Of a stretch of 6,737 nucleotides of DNA, positions 1 to 5,991 are shown piece after piece. Source of the DNA: an uncultured Halieaceae bacterium (GTDB lineage: Bacteria; Pseudomonadota; Gammaproteobacteria; Pseudomonadales; Halieaceae). A program made the position numbers and the translations under genes. Where the stretch lies: assembly GCA_913063005.1 (NCBI GenBank), contig CAJXZI010000107.1, positions 1-6,737 of the forward strand. The letters run 5' to 3'. Position 1 is the first letter of the stretch; every line of letters begins with the position of its first letter. The notes under the pieces are model-generated. The model saw nothing but the letters and a program-made list of their open reading frames with translations, was not told the DNA's origin and made no database searches.

Positions 1-25
1 CCGAAAATAGATAGGGATCACTCAT
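1..25 (-). CDS. Start of a leftward gene, cut by the window edge
   Basis: An ATG at 25-23 on the minus strand opens a frame reading MSDPYLFS that runs off the left edge without a stop. An AAAGG ribosome binding site (33-37) sits 7 nt upstream, which is good spacing. Only eight residues are visible, so the product cannot be named. It lies 31 nt beyond the stop of the small ORF at 57-209, and the two could be co-transcribed. The call rests only on the start codon and binding site. Confidence 0.4.
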
Positions 26-56
26 AGCTCGACCTTTGTTGACGTTTCTTTTATGG

Positions 57-209
57 CTAGTTCAGCTGCTTAGCCAGCAAATTCTTGGGCGGCCCGGCTT
101 TATGCATAGCGGCCGACATTTGATACCCCAAGGCTATGCGAGGAGTATTGAGTTCCACAGTTTCAGTGCCCGCCGCCCGCTTAAACTTGCGGGATGCCCG
201 AGTCTTCAT
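57..209 (-). CDS. Possible 50-residue basic small protein, unrecognised
   Basis: A short minus-strand frame starts at ATG 209-207 and ends at TAG 59-57. It begins MKTRASRKFKRAAG and is lysine- and arginine-rich in the first dozen residues, with no membrane segment or known motif. An AGGG ribosome binding site lies 7 nt before the ATG, and an in-frame TAG four codons upstream makes this ATG the only reasonable start. The next leftward gene begins 31 nt after its stop with its own binding site, the spacing expected of an operon. Against it are the short length, no recognisable family and an internal hairpin-like repeat (CCCGC 176-180, GCGGG 189-193). It could be a chance frame in non-coding DNA. 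Confidence 0.3.
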   Translation of the reverse strand: MKTRASRKFKRAAGTETVELNTPRIALGYQMSAAMHKAGPPKNLLAKQLN

Positions 210-370
210 GACCGAGCCCTAGCAACATCGCGCAGCTTTCAAGTCGACCTTACCTGTTTGTTAGGTCTTCCGGTTCGTTTTTCTGAACGTGATCTCACCC
301 GTGTTCAACCGACTCATTCAGGCAGAGATGAATATCCAGCGATGCGCGCAAGCGTGGGTAACTTCCGGTA
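210..370. other. Spacer downstream of the GNAT gene, nothing firm
   Basis: This is the sequence between the GNAT stop and the possible small ORF. There is no hairpin followed by a T tract in the leftward direction, so no intrinsic terminator is visible after the GNAT gene. A long rightward frame covers 36-536 from a TTG codon, but it lies antisense to the GNAT gene and its translation resembles no protein family I know. GTTAGGT (260-266) and GTTCAAC (303-309) resemble integron core sites but are in the wrong order for an attC site. Confidence 0.4.
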
Positions 371-856
371 TCAATCAGCCAGCCATTTGTACATGACAAA
401 TGCGTCAACAAAGCCCAGTGAGGGGTGGTTGAAAGCCTTTGGCAGGGTACCCACGATTTCGAAACCTAATTTCTGCCAGAGCGAAACTGCGACTTCATTA
501 CTGGACGCAACGAAGTTGAACTGCATGGCGTGGTAGTCCATTTCACGAGCAATGATTTGGGAGTGCTCGCACATACGCCGCGCGAGGCCTTTACCTCTCG
601 CGTCACCAGAGACCATGTAGCCGCAATTGCAGACGTGCTGACCGGGTCCATCGTGGTTTGTTTTTACATAGTAGGTCCCAAGAATTTGGCCATCTTCCTC
701 GAACACAAACGTTCGATCGGGCTTTTTCATCCATAAACTCTCCGCCGTCTCGATATCGGTGTCTACGGGGTAGGCGTAGGTGTCCCCAGTCTTCGTAATT
801 TCGCTGAAGATTGGCCAGATGTTAGGCCAGTCCTGCGGGGTCGCTTCTCGAATCAT
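371..856 (-). CDS. GNAT family N-acetyltransferase
   Basis: A 161-residue protein of the Gcn5-related N-acetyltransferase fold, which transfers acetyl from acetyl-CoA to an amine; it is probably cytosolic and its substrate is unknown. It starts MIREATPQDW, a typical GNAT beta1. Motif A is at about 79-103, with the acetyl-CoA pyrophosphate loop R87-G88-K89-G90-L91-A92 matching R-x-x-G-x-G/A. Motif B follows at about 120-142 (NEVAVSLWQKLGFEIVGTLP), ending in the common HPSLGFVDAFVMYK tail. The length is normal for the family. ATGs at 916 and 865 are in frame, but GAGAGG lies about 10 nt before the ATG at 856 and only one base before the one at 865, and the family start fits 856. It lies 177 bp beyond the DUF5989 gene on the same strand, so read-through is possible, but a functional link to the carbamoyltransferase module is not evident. 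Confidence 0.88.
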   Translation of the reverse strand: MIREATPQDWPNIWPIFSEITKTGDTYAYPVDTDIETAESLWMKKPDRTFVFEEDGQILGTYYVKTNHDGPGQHVCNCGYMVSGDARGKGLARRMCEHSQIIAREMDYHAMQFNFVASSNEVAVSLWQKLGFEIVGTLPKAFNHPSLGFVDAFVMYKWLAD

Positions 857-879
857 ATTTGGCATGCCTCTCTGACGAC

Positions 880-900
880 GGATTAGGCTGCGCTTAATCC
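880..900 (-). repeat. Inverted repeat in the GNAT leader
   Basis: GGATTA (880-885) and TAATCC (895-900) form a perfect 6-bp inverted repeat around a 9-nt loop, 24 bp upstream of the chosen GNAT start. No T tract follows in either direction, so it is a weak terminator candidate at best. It could also be a small regulator site or chance. The other visible content of 857-1033 is a TTTACA box around 1000 on the minus strand with no convincing -10 partner. Confidence 0.25.
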
Positions 901-1033
901 ACGCTCCTGAGTCCATATGCTAAACGGTGGATCTCTGCTTGGTTACCCGTCCCTAGGTTTGTTCAGATAAACACGCGAGTTACGATCGGTTGAGTGTAAA
1001 GCCAATTGACGTGCGTTGCCTCACGGATCATGG

Positions 1034-1186
1034 CTAGAAAATGGTGTAGATAAAGGGCGCCAAAGCCGAGCCCTGTGTCATTACAACCAATACACCTAGC
1101 AGTAACATGATGCCGATAATCGGAGCCATCCAGAGCTTTTTGCGCTCTAGCATAAATCCCCATAGGTCTTTTAATAGGTCAAGCAT
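1034..1186 (-). CDS. DUF5989 family (SxtK-like) small membrane protein
   Basis: A 50-residue protein, easily missed for its length. It begins MLDLLKDLWGFMLERKKLW, an amphipathic lead with a basic ERKK patch. One transmembrane helix follows at about 20-37 (APIIGIMLLLGVLVV), then the conserved tail TQGSALAPFIYTIF. This full-length pattern is that of DUF5989 proteins, the family of SxtK from saxitoxin clusters; I identify it from memory of the family consensus. The role is unknown. Family members sit beside O-carbamoyltransferases and SxtJ proteins, as here. Its ATG shares one base with the TAA stop of the SxtJ gene (TAATG), so translation is probably coupled, and GAGAG lies 9 nt upstream inside the end of that gene. 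The different-frame ORF over 963-1163 is a shadow. With one helix and almost no soluble part, it is more likely a partner or stabiliser than an enzyme (inference). Confidence 0.9.
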   Translation of the reverse strand: MLDLLKDLWGFMLERKKLWMAPIIGIMLLLGVLVVMTQGSALAPFIYTIF

Positions 1187-1599
1187 TAATACGGTCTCTC
1201 AAAATGGTCTTTTGGTCGCCTGATGCTACTTACACGGTAGCTACTCATCTTTTCGTTGTACGTTCGACGCGCTAAGGCGTCTCGACCCGCTATCCGCATG
1301 AGCAAGGCGACCGGTGCAAAAACACCATAAAAGAGCAGGAACATAATGATTCGGGTATTAACAAAGCCTGCAATGAGCCCAAATCGCATCCAAATACGAT
1401 AAATAGGTAACAGACCGCGGGGCCAGATGATAGCGAACGTCGCCATGCCCCCTGCGATGAGCCATGGCCAAATAGGCCAATGTGCGTCAAAAAGCCAAGG
1501 TAGGGTAAGGCCAAACAGCGTCACGAGGATTAGGCTGAATAACAAGCCAAACTGGCGAAGCTCCGCCGAGCGAATGTTATTAGGCTGTGATTCCATCAT
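1186..1599 (-). CDS. SxtJ family membrane protein
   Basis: A 137-residue integral membrane protein of unknown biochemical role. Hydrophobic segments lie at about 18-36, 42-59 and 74-103. Between the second and third is the family signature: a proline-arginine turn, L-P-I-Y-R-I-W-M-R-F and a glycine (60-78), followed by NTRIIMFLLFYGVFAPVALL and a charged GRD (105-107). The soluble C-terminus ends SSIRRPKDHFERPY, like the short basic tail usual in the family. SxtJ is named from saxitoxin clusters, where it accompanies the carbamoyltransferase SxtI; homologues are common beside NodU-type carbamoyltransferases in bacteria that make no saxitoxin. Two ATGs (1599 and 1596) are equally possible: GGAG lies just ahead of both, and AGGGAG sits 11 nt before the first. 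It overlaps the DUF5989 start by one base and lies 318 bp downstream of the carbamoyltransferase on the same strand. Confidence 0.88.
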   Translation of the reverse strand: MMESQPNNIRSAELRQFGLLFSLILVTLFGLTLPWLFDAHWPIWPWLIAGGMATFAIIWPRGLLPIYRIWMRFGLIAGFVNTRIIMFLLFYGVFAPVALLMRIAGRDALARRTYNEKMSSYRVSSIRRPKDHFERPY

Positions 1600-1754
1600 T
1601 CTCCGCGTGTCTCCCTGACACCAATCTCTTCATAACCCATCTCTCCATCACGTATCTGTCCCCGAACTTTCTCTCAACGCTCGCCTTTTAGCGCTTTGCT
1701 CACGGCTACTGCGTCAGCCTACTTTTTCGTTTTAAGTTTTCAAGGATCCTTTCA

Positions 1755-1768
1755 CGCGACTTGTCGCG
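1755..1768. repeat. Short inverted repeat in the module spacer
   Basis: CGCGAC and GTCGCG are perfect 6-bp arms separated by TT. The stem is GC-rich, but with a 2-nt loop and no T run on either side it does not fit an intrinsic terminator. A dyad for a DNA-binding protein or chance are the alternatives. Confidence 0.3.
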
Positions 1769-1835
1769 CGATGCCTCGTGCATCTACTGATGTAATTTCC
1801 TTGCAACCGCTCTTCGGGTTCCTTTCTTTCTCCTG

Positions 1836-1860
1836 CGTTTCTGGGTCATACGTTTCTGGG
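1836..1860. repeat. Tandem 10-bp direct repeat in the module spacer
   Basis: CGTTTCTGGG at 1836-1845 is repeated exactly at 1851-1860, a 15-bp period. The copies lie 58-82 bp past the carbamoyltransferase stop. No known function; a binding-site pair or local duplication are possible. Confidence 0.4.
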
Positions 1861-1917
1861 CCAGATGCCTCGCAAGCCGTTAGTATTTACCACTTAACGT
1901 CGACGCTTGTTATGACG

Positions 1918-3771
1918 TCAATCGAGCTGAAACTCATCCTGCCACCCGTCATCGTTTTCCCAGGCAGGTTGCTCATGTTTCAAAAGCAGTGCGTTTTCTA
2001 GAACCAGAACATCCATTTCCGTGCGCATAAAACAACGATAAGCATCTTCTACTGTGCAGACGATAGGCTCGCCGCGAACATTGAACGAGGTGTTGATGAG
2101 TACCGGGCAGTTGGTGCGTTCCTCGAACGCAGATAATAAAGCGTGAAAACGAGGATTGGTCTCTTTATGGACCGTCTGTATGCGTGCCGAGTAATCTACG
2201 TGCGTAACGGCAGGTATTGAGGAGCGAGGTACGTTTAGCTTTTCGATGCCAAAAAGCGCTGCTTCGTCCTCTGAAAGAGGGATCCTGTGCTCATCATTCA
2301 CCTTAGCCACTTTGAGCATGTAGGGACTCTCTTGCTCTCGACCAAACCATTTAGCGACTGACTCAGCTTTGATGGCCGGCGCGAAGGGCCTGAATGACTC
2401 GCGGTATTTGATTTTCAGGTTCATTACCGATTGCATTTTCGGCGACCGCGCATCACCTATTATCGATCGGGCACCCAGTGCTCTCGGGCCAAATTCCATT
2501 CGCCCATTGAACCAGCCGACAACGTTTTCATCCGTTAAGAGATCCGCCACGGTGCTAACGAGATCTGCATCATTGAGTTTATGGAAAGGTGCGTCTATTG
2601 ACTCAAGAAAAGATTCGATCTCAGATTGCTTGGCCCTTGGTCCAAGATAGCTGCCTCGCATGAGGTCAGCATTGGGCTTACAGGTTCGTGGCTTTTCAAG
2701 GTATGTGTGCCAAGTGGCCAACGCCGCACCAAGCGCGCCGCCCGCATCACCTGCCGCCGGTTGTATCCAGGTCGCTTTGAATGGGCCCTCTGCGTCGAGC
2801 CGTCCATTGGCAACACAGTTGAGTGCAACACCTCCGGCAAGACAGAGATAATCGACGTCTAGCTCTGCATGAATTGTTGTAGCAAGTTTTAAAACGATTT
2901 CTTCAGTGACGACTTGTATCGACGCTGCAATATCCATTTCGCGCTGTGTCAGTTCTGACTCGGGCTGGCGCGGGGCGCCGCCAAAAAGTCGATCGAAGCG
3001 CGAGTTGGTCATCGTAAGACCGGTTGCATAGTTGAAGTAGCGCATATCGAGGCGAAATGTGCCGTCGGGCTTAATGTCAATTAGGTGCTTTTTGATGAGA
3101 TCGACATACTTTGGCTCACCGTAGGGCGCGAGTCCCATTAGCTTGTATTCACCCGAGTTGACTTTGAATCCCGTGTAGTAGGTAAACGCGGAGTAAAGCA
3201 GGCCTAATGAGTGTGGGAATCTGATTTCCCATTGTGGGATCAGAGTGTTTCCGTCACCCAACCACACCGAGCTTGTTGCCCACTCACCAACCCCATCGAG
3301 ACAAAGAACGGCGGCCTTTTCGTAGGGGCTGGCAAAGAAGGCTGACGCTGCATGAGCGCCATGGTGCTCATCGAACAGCAGTTGCGGAAGTTCATTGGGC
3401 GAGAGTCCTGATAGTGCAGCAAGTTCCCGCCTGAGGGTCACTTTGAGAAACAGCTTTTCTTTCAGCCAGACGGGTATGGCCATGACAAAGGAACGAAACC
3501 CGCGGGGTGCATATCCGAGATACGTCTCTAGCAGTCTCTCGAATTTAACCAAAGGCTTATCGTAGAACGTAATGTAATCGATATCAGATAACGTCAGACC
3601 CGCTTCATGCAGGCAATATTCAATCGCTTTAGCGGGAAACGCGGCATCGTGTTTCTTGCGAGTGAAGCGTTCTTCCTGCGCCGCAGCGACAACCTTCCCG
3701 TCGACAAGGACCACAGCAGCACTGTCATGATAAAAAGCAGAGAGGCCCAGAATGTTGATTGACGTACCCAT
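1918..3771 (-). CDS. O-carbamoyltransferase, NodU/CmcH (SxtI-like) family
   Basis: A 617-residue cytosolic enzyme, full length for the family. By analogy with TobZ and NodU it makes carbamoyl-adenylate from carbamoyl phosphate and ATP, then moves the carbamoyl to a hydroxyl of a sugar or other small molecule; the acceptor cannot be read from sequence. The N-terminal Kae1-like domain (about 5-350) starts NILGLSAFYHDSAA and carries EERFTRKKHD (33-42), the metal motif HHGAH (H136, H140), D159 in LDGVGEW, LMGLAPYG (211-218), LAGGVALNC (311-319) and D342 in AAGDAGGALG. These match TobZ H114, H118, D137 and D338. The C-terminal YrdC-like domain (from about 375) has GRMEFGPRALGARSI (423-437) and INTSFNVRGEPIV (559-571). 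All key residues are present. An in-frame ATG at 3846 would add 25 non-family residues with no binding site; the ATG at 3771 has AAAGG, though only 2 nt away. Confidence 0.95.
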   Translation of the reverse strand: MGTSINILGLSAFYHDSAAVVLVDGKVVAAAQEERFTRKKHDAAFPAKAIEYCLHEAGLTLSDIDYITFYDKPLVKFERLLETYLGYAPRGFRSFVMAIPVWLKEKLFLKVTLRRELAALSGLSPNELPQLLFDEHHGAHAASAFFASPYEKAAVLCLDGVGEWATSSVWLGDGNTLIPQWEIRFPHSLGLLYSAFTYYTGFKVNSGEYKLMGLAPYGEPKYVDLIKKHLIDIKPDGTFRLDMRYFNYATGLTMTNSRFDRLFGGAPRQPESELTQREMDIAASIQVVTEEIVLKLATTIHAELDVDYLCLAGGVALNCVANGRLDAEGPFKATWIQPAAGDAGGALGAALATWHTYLEKPRTCKPNADLMRGSYLGPRAKQSEIESFLESIDAPFHKLNDADLVSTVADLLTDENVVGWFNGRMEFGPRALGARSIIGDARSPKMQSVMNLKIKYRESFRPFAPAIKAESVAKWFGREQESPYMLKVAKVNDEHRIPLSEDEAALFGIEKLNVPRSSIPAVTHVDYSARIQTVHKETNPRFHALLSAFEERTNCPVLINTSFNVRGEPIVCTVEDAYRCFMRTEMDVLVLENALLLKHEQPAWENDDGWQDEFQLD

Positions 3772-3849
3772 TACCTTTACTGTCGAGCGCCTTCGAGAAA
3801 GTTGGTTATCTTTGTAAACAGTTCGGCAACACTTTGGGAGTTGCATCGC
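3772..3849. promoter_or_regulatory. Divergent intergenic region, likely two promoters
   Basis: Only 78 bp separate the starts of the leftward carbamoyltransferase and the rightward SGNH/TPR gene, so any local promoters must lie here or just inside the genes. I find no convincing sigma70 pair. TTGCCG (minus strand, 3829-3824) and TTTACA (minus, 3818-3813) lack -10 partners at 16-18 nt, and the plus strand offers only a TGTAAA box (3813-3818) 15 nt after a poor -35. GGGAG at 3836-3840 is the ribosome binding site of the rightward gene. The call rests on geometry, not on motifs. Confidence 0.45.
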
Positions 3850-5919
3850 GTGTCACACATTAAGAATACTCTTTTTACCACAATAACCGTGGTCGTTATT
3901 CCGCTACTATTTTTTGTCCTACTTGAAGGCGTTCTGCGAATCACGGGGGTTGGCACTCACTACGATTATTTCAATGAGATTGAGATCGACAACGAGGTTT
4001 ACTTCCAAGAGAACATCGATTTTGCGGATCAATTTTATCCGCCATCTCTCAACGTAGGCCCCCTACAAAATACGTTTGCTAAAAAGCACAGTGATGATCG
4101 GTTGCGCGTATTCGTACTCGGCGGATCCGCCGCTATGGGGTTCCCGCACAAAAACCACGGTGTGGACCGACTTCTTGCTGCGCAACTCACTGCGCTGTTT
4201 CCGGATAAAGAGGTCGAGGTGATTAATACCGCCATGACATCGGTTAATTCACATGTGGTGTACCAAGTCGCTGAGACACTACCGGCTAACTCGGCCGATG
4301 TTGCAGTTATCTTGATGGGCAACAACGAGGTAGTCGGGCCGTACGGACCGGGTACGTTTAACCAAAACTTCCTCTCTAGTCTCAGTGCTATCAGAACGCT
4401 GCAAGCGCTTAAGCGCACACGCTTATGGCAGTGGCTCGATAACGCATTCCAAGAAGTGCAAGCGGGTGACGCCAAGGCGGATCTCGAGTGGCAAGGGATG
4501 CAAATGTTTGTGGAGAATGGGGTTGCAGAGAACGACCCTCGTATGCGCGATGTTTACGAGCACTTTGATGCCAATCTCAGAGATATCATCGACGCGCTCT
4601 CCGCCAAGGGTATGCACGTCATTCTCTCGACGGTACCAGTCAACCTTCGTCATTCGGCGCCGTTTTTGTCGCTAGAGGACGCGTCACTGACTTTGGAGCA
4701 GCGTGATCGGGCCTCGGAGATCAGAGAGCGTGCGACGGCAGAATCCCGAAATCAGAAGTGGGAGGCCGCGGCAGTGTTATGGCAAGAGGTCGTTGAGCTC
4801 GACCCTATGCATGCCGACAGTCACTTTCAGCTCGCCACAAGCCTCGAGCGCCAAGGCGACCATATCGGTGCACGACGGCATTTTGAACGTGCTTTAGATC
4901 TTGATGCGCTTAGATTTCGGGCTGACACCCATATTAATGAGGGAATAAGAGCCGCTGCGAAGGACTACCCGGACTCAGTATTGAGCTTTGTGGACAGTGC
5001 AGCCGCATTTGACCGCGCTAGTGCTCCGTACGCTCCCGGTTGGGAGTCTCTTGTAGAGCATGTGCACTATACCTTTTCGGGTAATGATGTTCTGGCGCGG
5101 GTTTTTGGACGAGCCATTGCCACTCATATTAACGGCGAGAGACCCCGAGGCATCCTCAACAGTGAGCAAGTGGCCGAACGACTCGGTTATCCCAACCATG
5201 AGACCATCGAAAACATAAAAAACTTACAGGGCATGGCTGAACAGCCTCCGTTCCCGGGGCAAAGTAATTACCAAGATTACTTAGCTCACATGGCCGTTGA
5301 GTTATCCAAGATTAAAGGCGAAGTAGGTGAGCCCAAGGACGTTGTCCGCCGAAGACAGAAGGTGCTCACCGAGGGAACAGCCGACTGGAAAGTCCATTTT
5401 GAGATGGCGGCTCTGGCTAAGTATCTGAAGAATAAACAGGCTCAGTACTACCACCTAACGACACTTAACAAGGTTTATCCGCACAACCGTGAAAGCCAGA
5501 TGAATCTTGCGACCTTGCTCAGTCAGGACGGCCGGTGGGCAGAAGCTATCCCCGTACTTGAGCGCTCTTTGAGTTATACGCGTGGGCGAGAGCAGCAAGT
5601 GGTAGAAACCTTGGGTTGGCTGGGTACAGCAAAATTACGCGTCGGTGAGACTGAGGAGGCTGTCGCACTTCTTGAGTCAATTCCGCGTGATTATCCGGAG
5701 CAAATTGGGTTTAGTCTTCGGGCATACGGGAACCTAATCAAGCATGCCAGCGATCAGGGCGATAGGACGGCGGTAGACGATTACCTCGAGGAATTACAGG
5801 CATACGCTACCCGGCTAAAGAAAACAGGTTTAGCGGATAACTATCCGATGTTGGGGCGGCGTATGGCGCAACTGCTGACCATGGGAGGTGATAAGGCGGC
5901 TGCCAGCCAGTGGCGATAA
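3850..5919 (+). CDS. Membrane-anchored SGNH/GDSL hydrolase-like protein with TPR repeats
   Basis: A 689-residue protein. One N-terminal membrane helix (about 6-26) follows a short basic start, so the rest probably faces the periplasm. The SGNH fold carries block I VFVLGGSAAMG (likely nucleophile S93), block II NTAMTSVNSH (126-135) in place of the usual glycine motif, and block III LMGNNEVVGPYGPGT (155-169; N158). After a TPR-like insertion (about 301-352: WEAAAVLWQEVVELDP, then GARRHFERALDLD) comes the block V candidate EHVHYTFSGN (403-412), with H406 as catalytic base. So the hydrolase domain is split by the insertion. More helical repeats fill about 480-670. A GTG start at 3850 is chosen for GGGAG 9 nt upstream; TTG at 3802 would add 16 residues. 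It diverges from the carbamoyltransferase, a pairing I associate with SxtJ/DUF5989 modules. Esterase or deacylase action on the modified product is likely but unproven; the TPRs may serve assembly. Confidence 0.85.
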   Translation: MSHIKNTLFTTITVVVIPLLFFVLLEGVLRITGVGTHYDYFNEIEIDNEVYFQENIDFADQFYPPSLNVGPLQNTFAKKHSDDRLRVFVLGGSAAMGFPHKNHGVDRLLAAQLTALFPDKEVEVINTAMTSVNSHVVYQVAETLPANSADVAVILMGNNEVVGPYGPGTFNQNFLSSLSAIRTLQALKRTRLWQWLDNAFQEVQAGDAKADLEWQGMQMFVENGVAENDPRMRDVYEHFDANLRDIIDALSAKGMHVILSTVPVNLRHSAPFLSLEDASLTLEQRDRASEIRERATAESRNQKWEAAAVLWQEVVELDPMHADSHFQLATSLERQGDHIGARRHFERALDLDALRFRADTHINEGIRAAAKDYPDSVLSFVDSAAAFDRASAPYAPGWESLVEHVHYTFSGNDVLARVFGRAIATHINGERPRGILNSEQVAERLGYPNHETIENIKNLQGMAEQPPFPGQSNYQDYLAHMAVELSKIKGEVGEPKDVVRRRQKVLTEGTADWKVHFEMAALAKYLKNKQAQYYHLTTLNKVYPHNRESQMNLATLLSQDGRWAEAIPVLERSLSYTRGREQQVVETLGWLGTAKLRVGETEEAVALLESIPRDYPEQIGFSLRAYGNLIKHASDQGDRTAVDDYLEELQAYATRLKKTGLADNYPMLGRRMAQLLTMGGDKAAASQWR

Positions 5920-5929
5920 GCCAGTCTTT

Positions 5930-5958
5930 TTGCCAGCGACCCAATATTTCTATTTAAT
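5930..5958 (+). promoter_or_regulatory. Candidate sigma70 promoter of the crotonase gene
   Basis: TTGCCA (5930-5935) and TTTAAT (5953-5958) are separated by 17 bp, each five of six to consensus (TTGACA, TATAAT). Transcription would start about 5965, leaving a leader of some 27 nt before the ATG at 5992. It lies just past the stop of the SGNH/TPR gene with no terminator visible between them, so the crotonase gene may also receive read-through. Confidence 0.5.
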
Positions 5959-5966
5959 CGACCCAA
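5937..5966 (+). repeat. CGACCCAA direct repeats flanking the -10 box
   Basis: CGACCCAA occurs at 5937-5944 and 5959-5966, 22 bp apart, about two helical turns. The first copy is in the -35/-10 spacer and the second directly follows the -10 box. This is where a repressor would bind, but two 8-bp words are weak evidence and no regulator gene is nearby in the window. Confidence 0.35.
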
Positions 5967-5991
5967 ATAACGCGATCCTAAAGAGGTCATT

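Larger units (their letters stand above)
1600..1917. other. 318-bp spacer inside the carbamoyltransferase module
   Basis: No gene is supported here. The plus strand is pyrimidine-rich, especially 1800-1850, so a leftward transcript would be purine-rich. CGTTTCTGGG occurs twice (1836-1845, 1851-1860), GATGCCTCG occurs twice (1770-1778, 1864-1872), and CGCGAC/GTCGCG forms an inverted repeat with a 2-nt loop (1755-1768) but no T tract. Leftward, the only frames are very short and highly basic (for example 21 codons ending in TAG), and a rightward frame over 1696-2001 runs antisense into the carbamoyltransferase end. The spacer could hold a promoter or a processed leader for the SxtJ/DUF5989 pair. 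No clear -35/-10 pair is visible. Confidence 0.5.

Noticed and set aside
260..309. Integron attC-like core sites (GTTAGGT and GTTCAAC) near the GNAT gene
   Set aside because: The two cores are in the wrong order for an attC site, no paired inner arms are visible, and there is no integrase.
36..536. 166-codon rightward open frame
   Set aside because: It starts at a TTG, overlaps the GNAT gene antisense for over 160 bp, and its translation has no recognisable domain.
963..1163. 66-codon leftward frame
   Set aside because: It is in another phase over the DUF5989 gene, which matches a known family from end to end.
1755..1768. Intrinsic terminator after the carbamoyltransferase
   Set aside because: The dyad has a 2-nt loop and no T tract on the leftward transcript, and it lies about 150 bp past the stop.
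1696..2001. 101-codon rightward frame in the spacer
   Set aside because: It runs antisense into the carbamoyltransferase end; its serine- and phenylalanine-rich translation reflects the pyrimidine bias of the spacer.
1034..3771. A saxitoxin biosynthesis cluster
   Set aside because: Only the carbamoyltransferase and its two small membrane partners are present; no polyketide synthase-like, amidinotransferase or oxygenase genes of that pathway occur in the window.
4035..4675. Several long frames on both strands inside the SGNH/TPR gene
   Set aside because: All are shadows of the 689-residue reading frame, which carries the family motifs.
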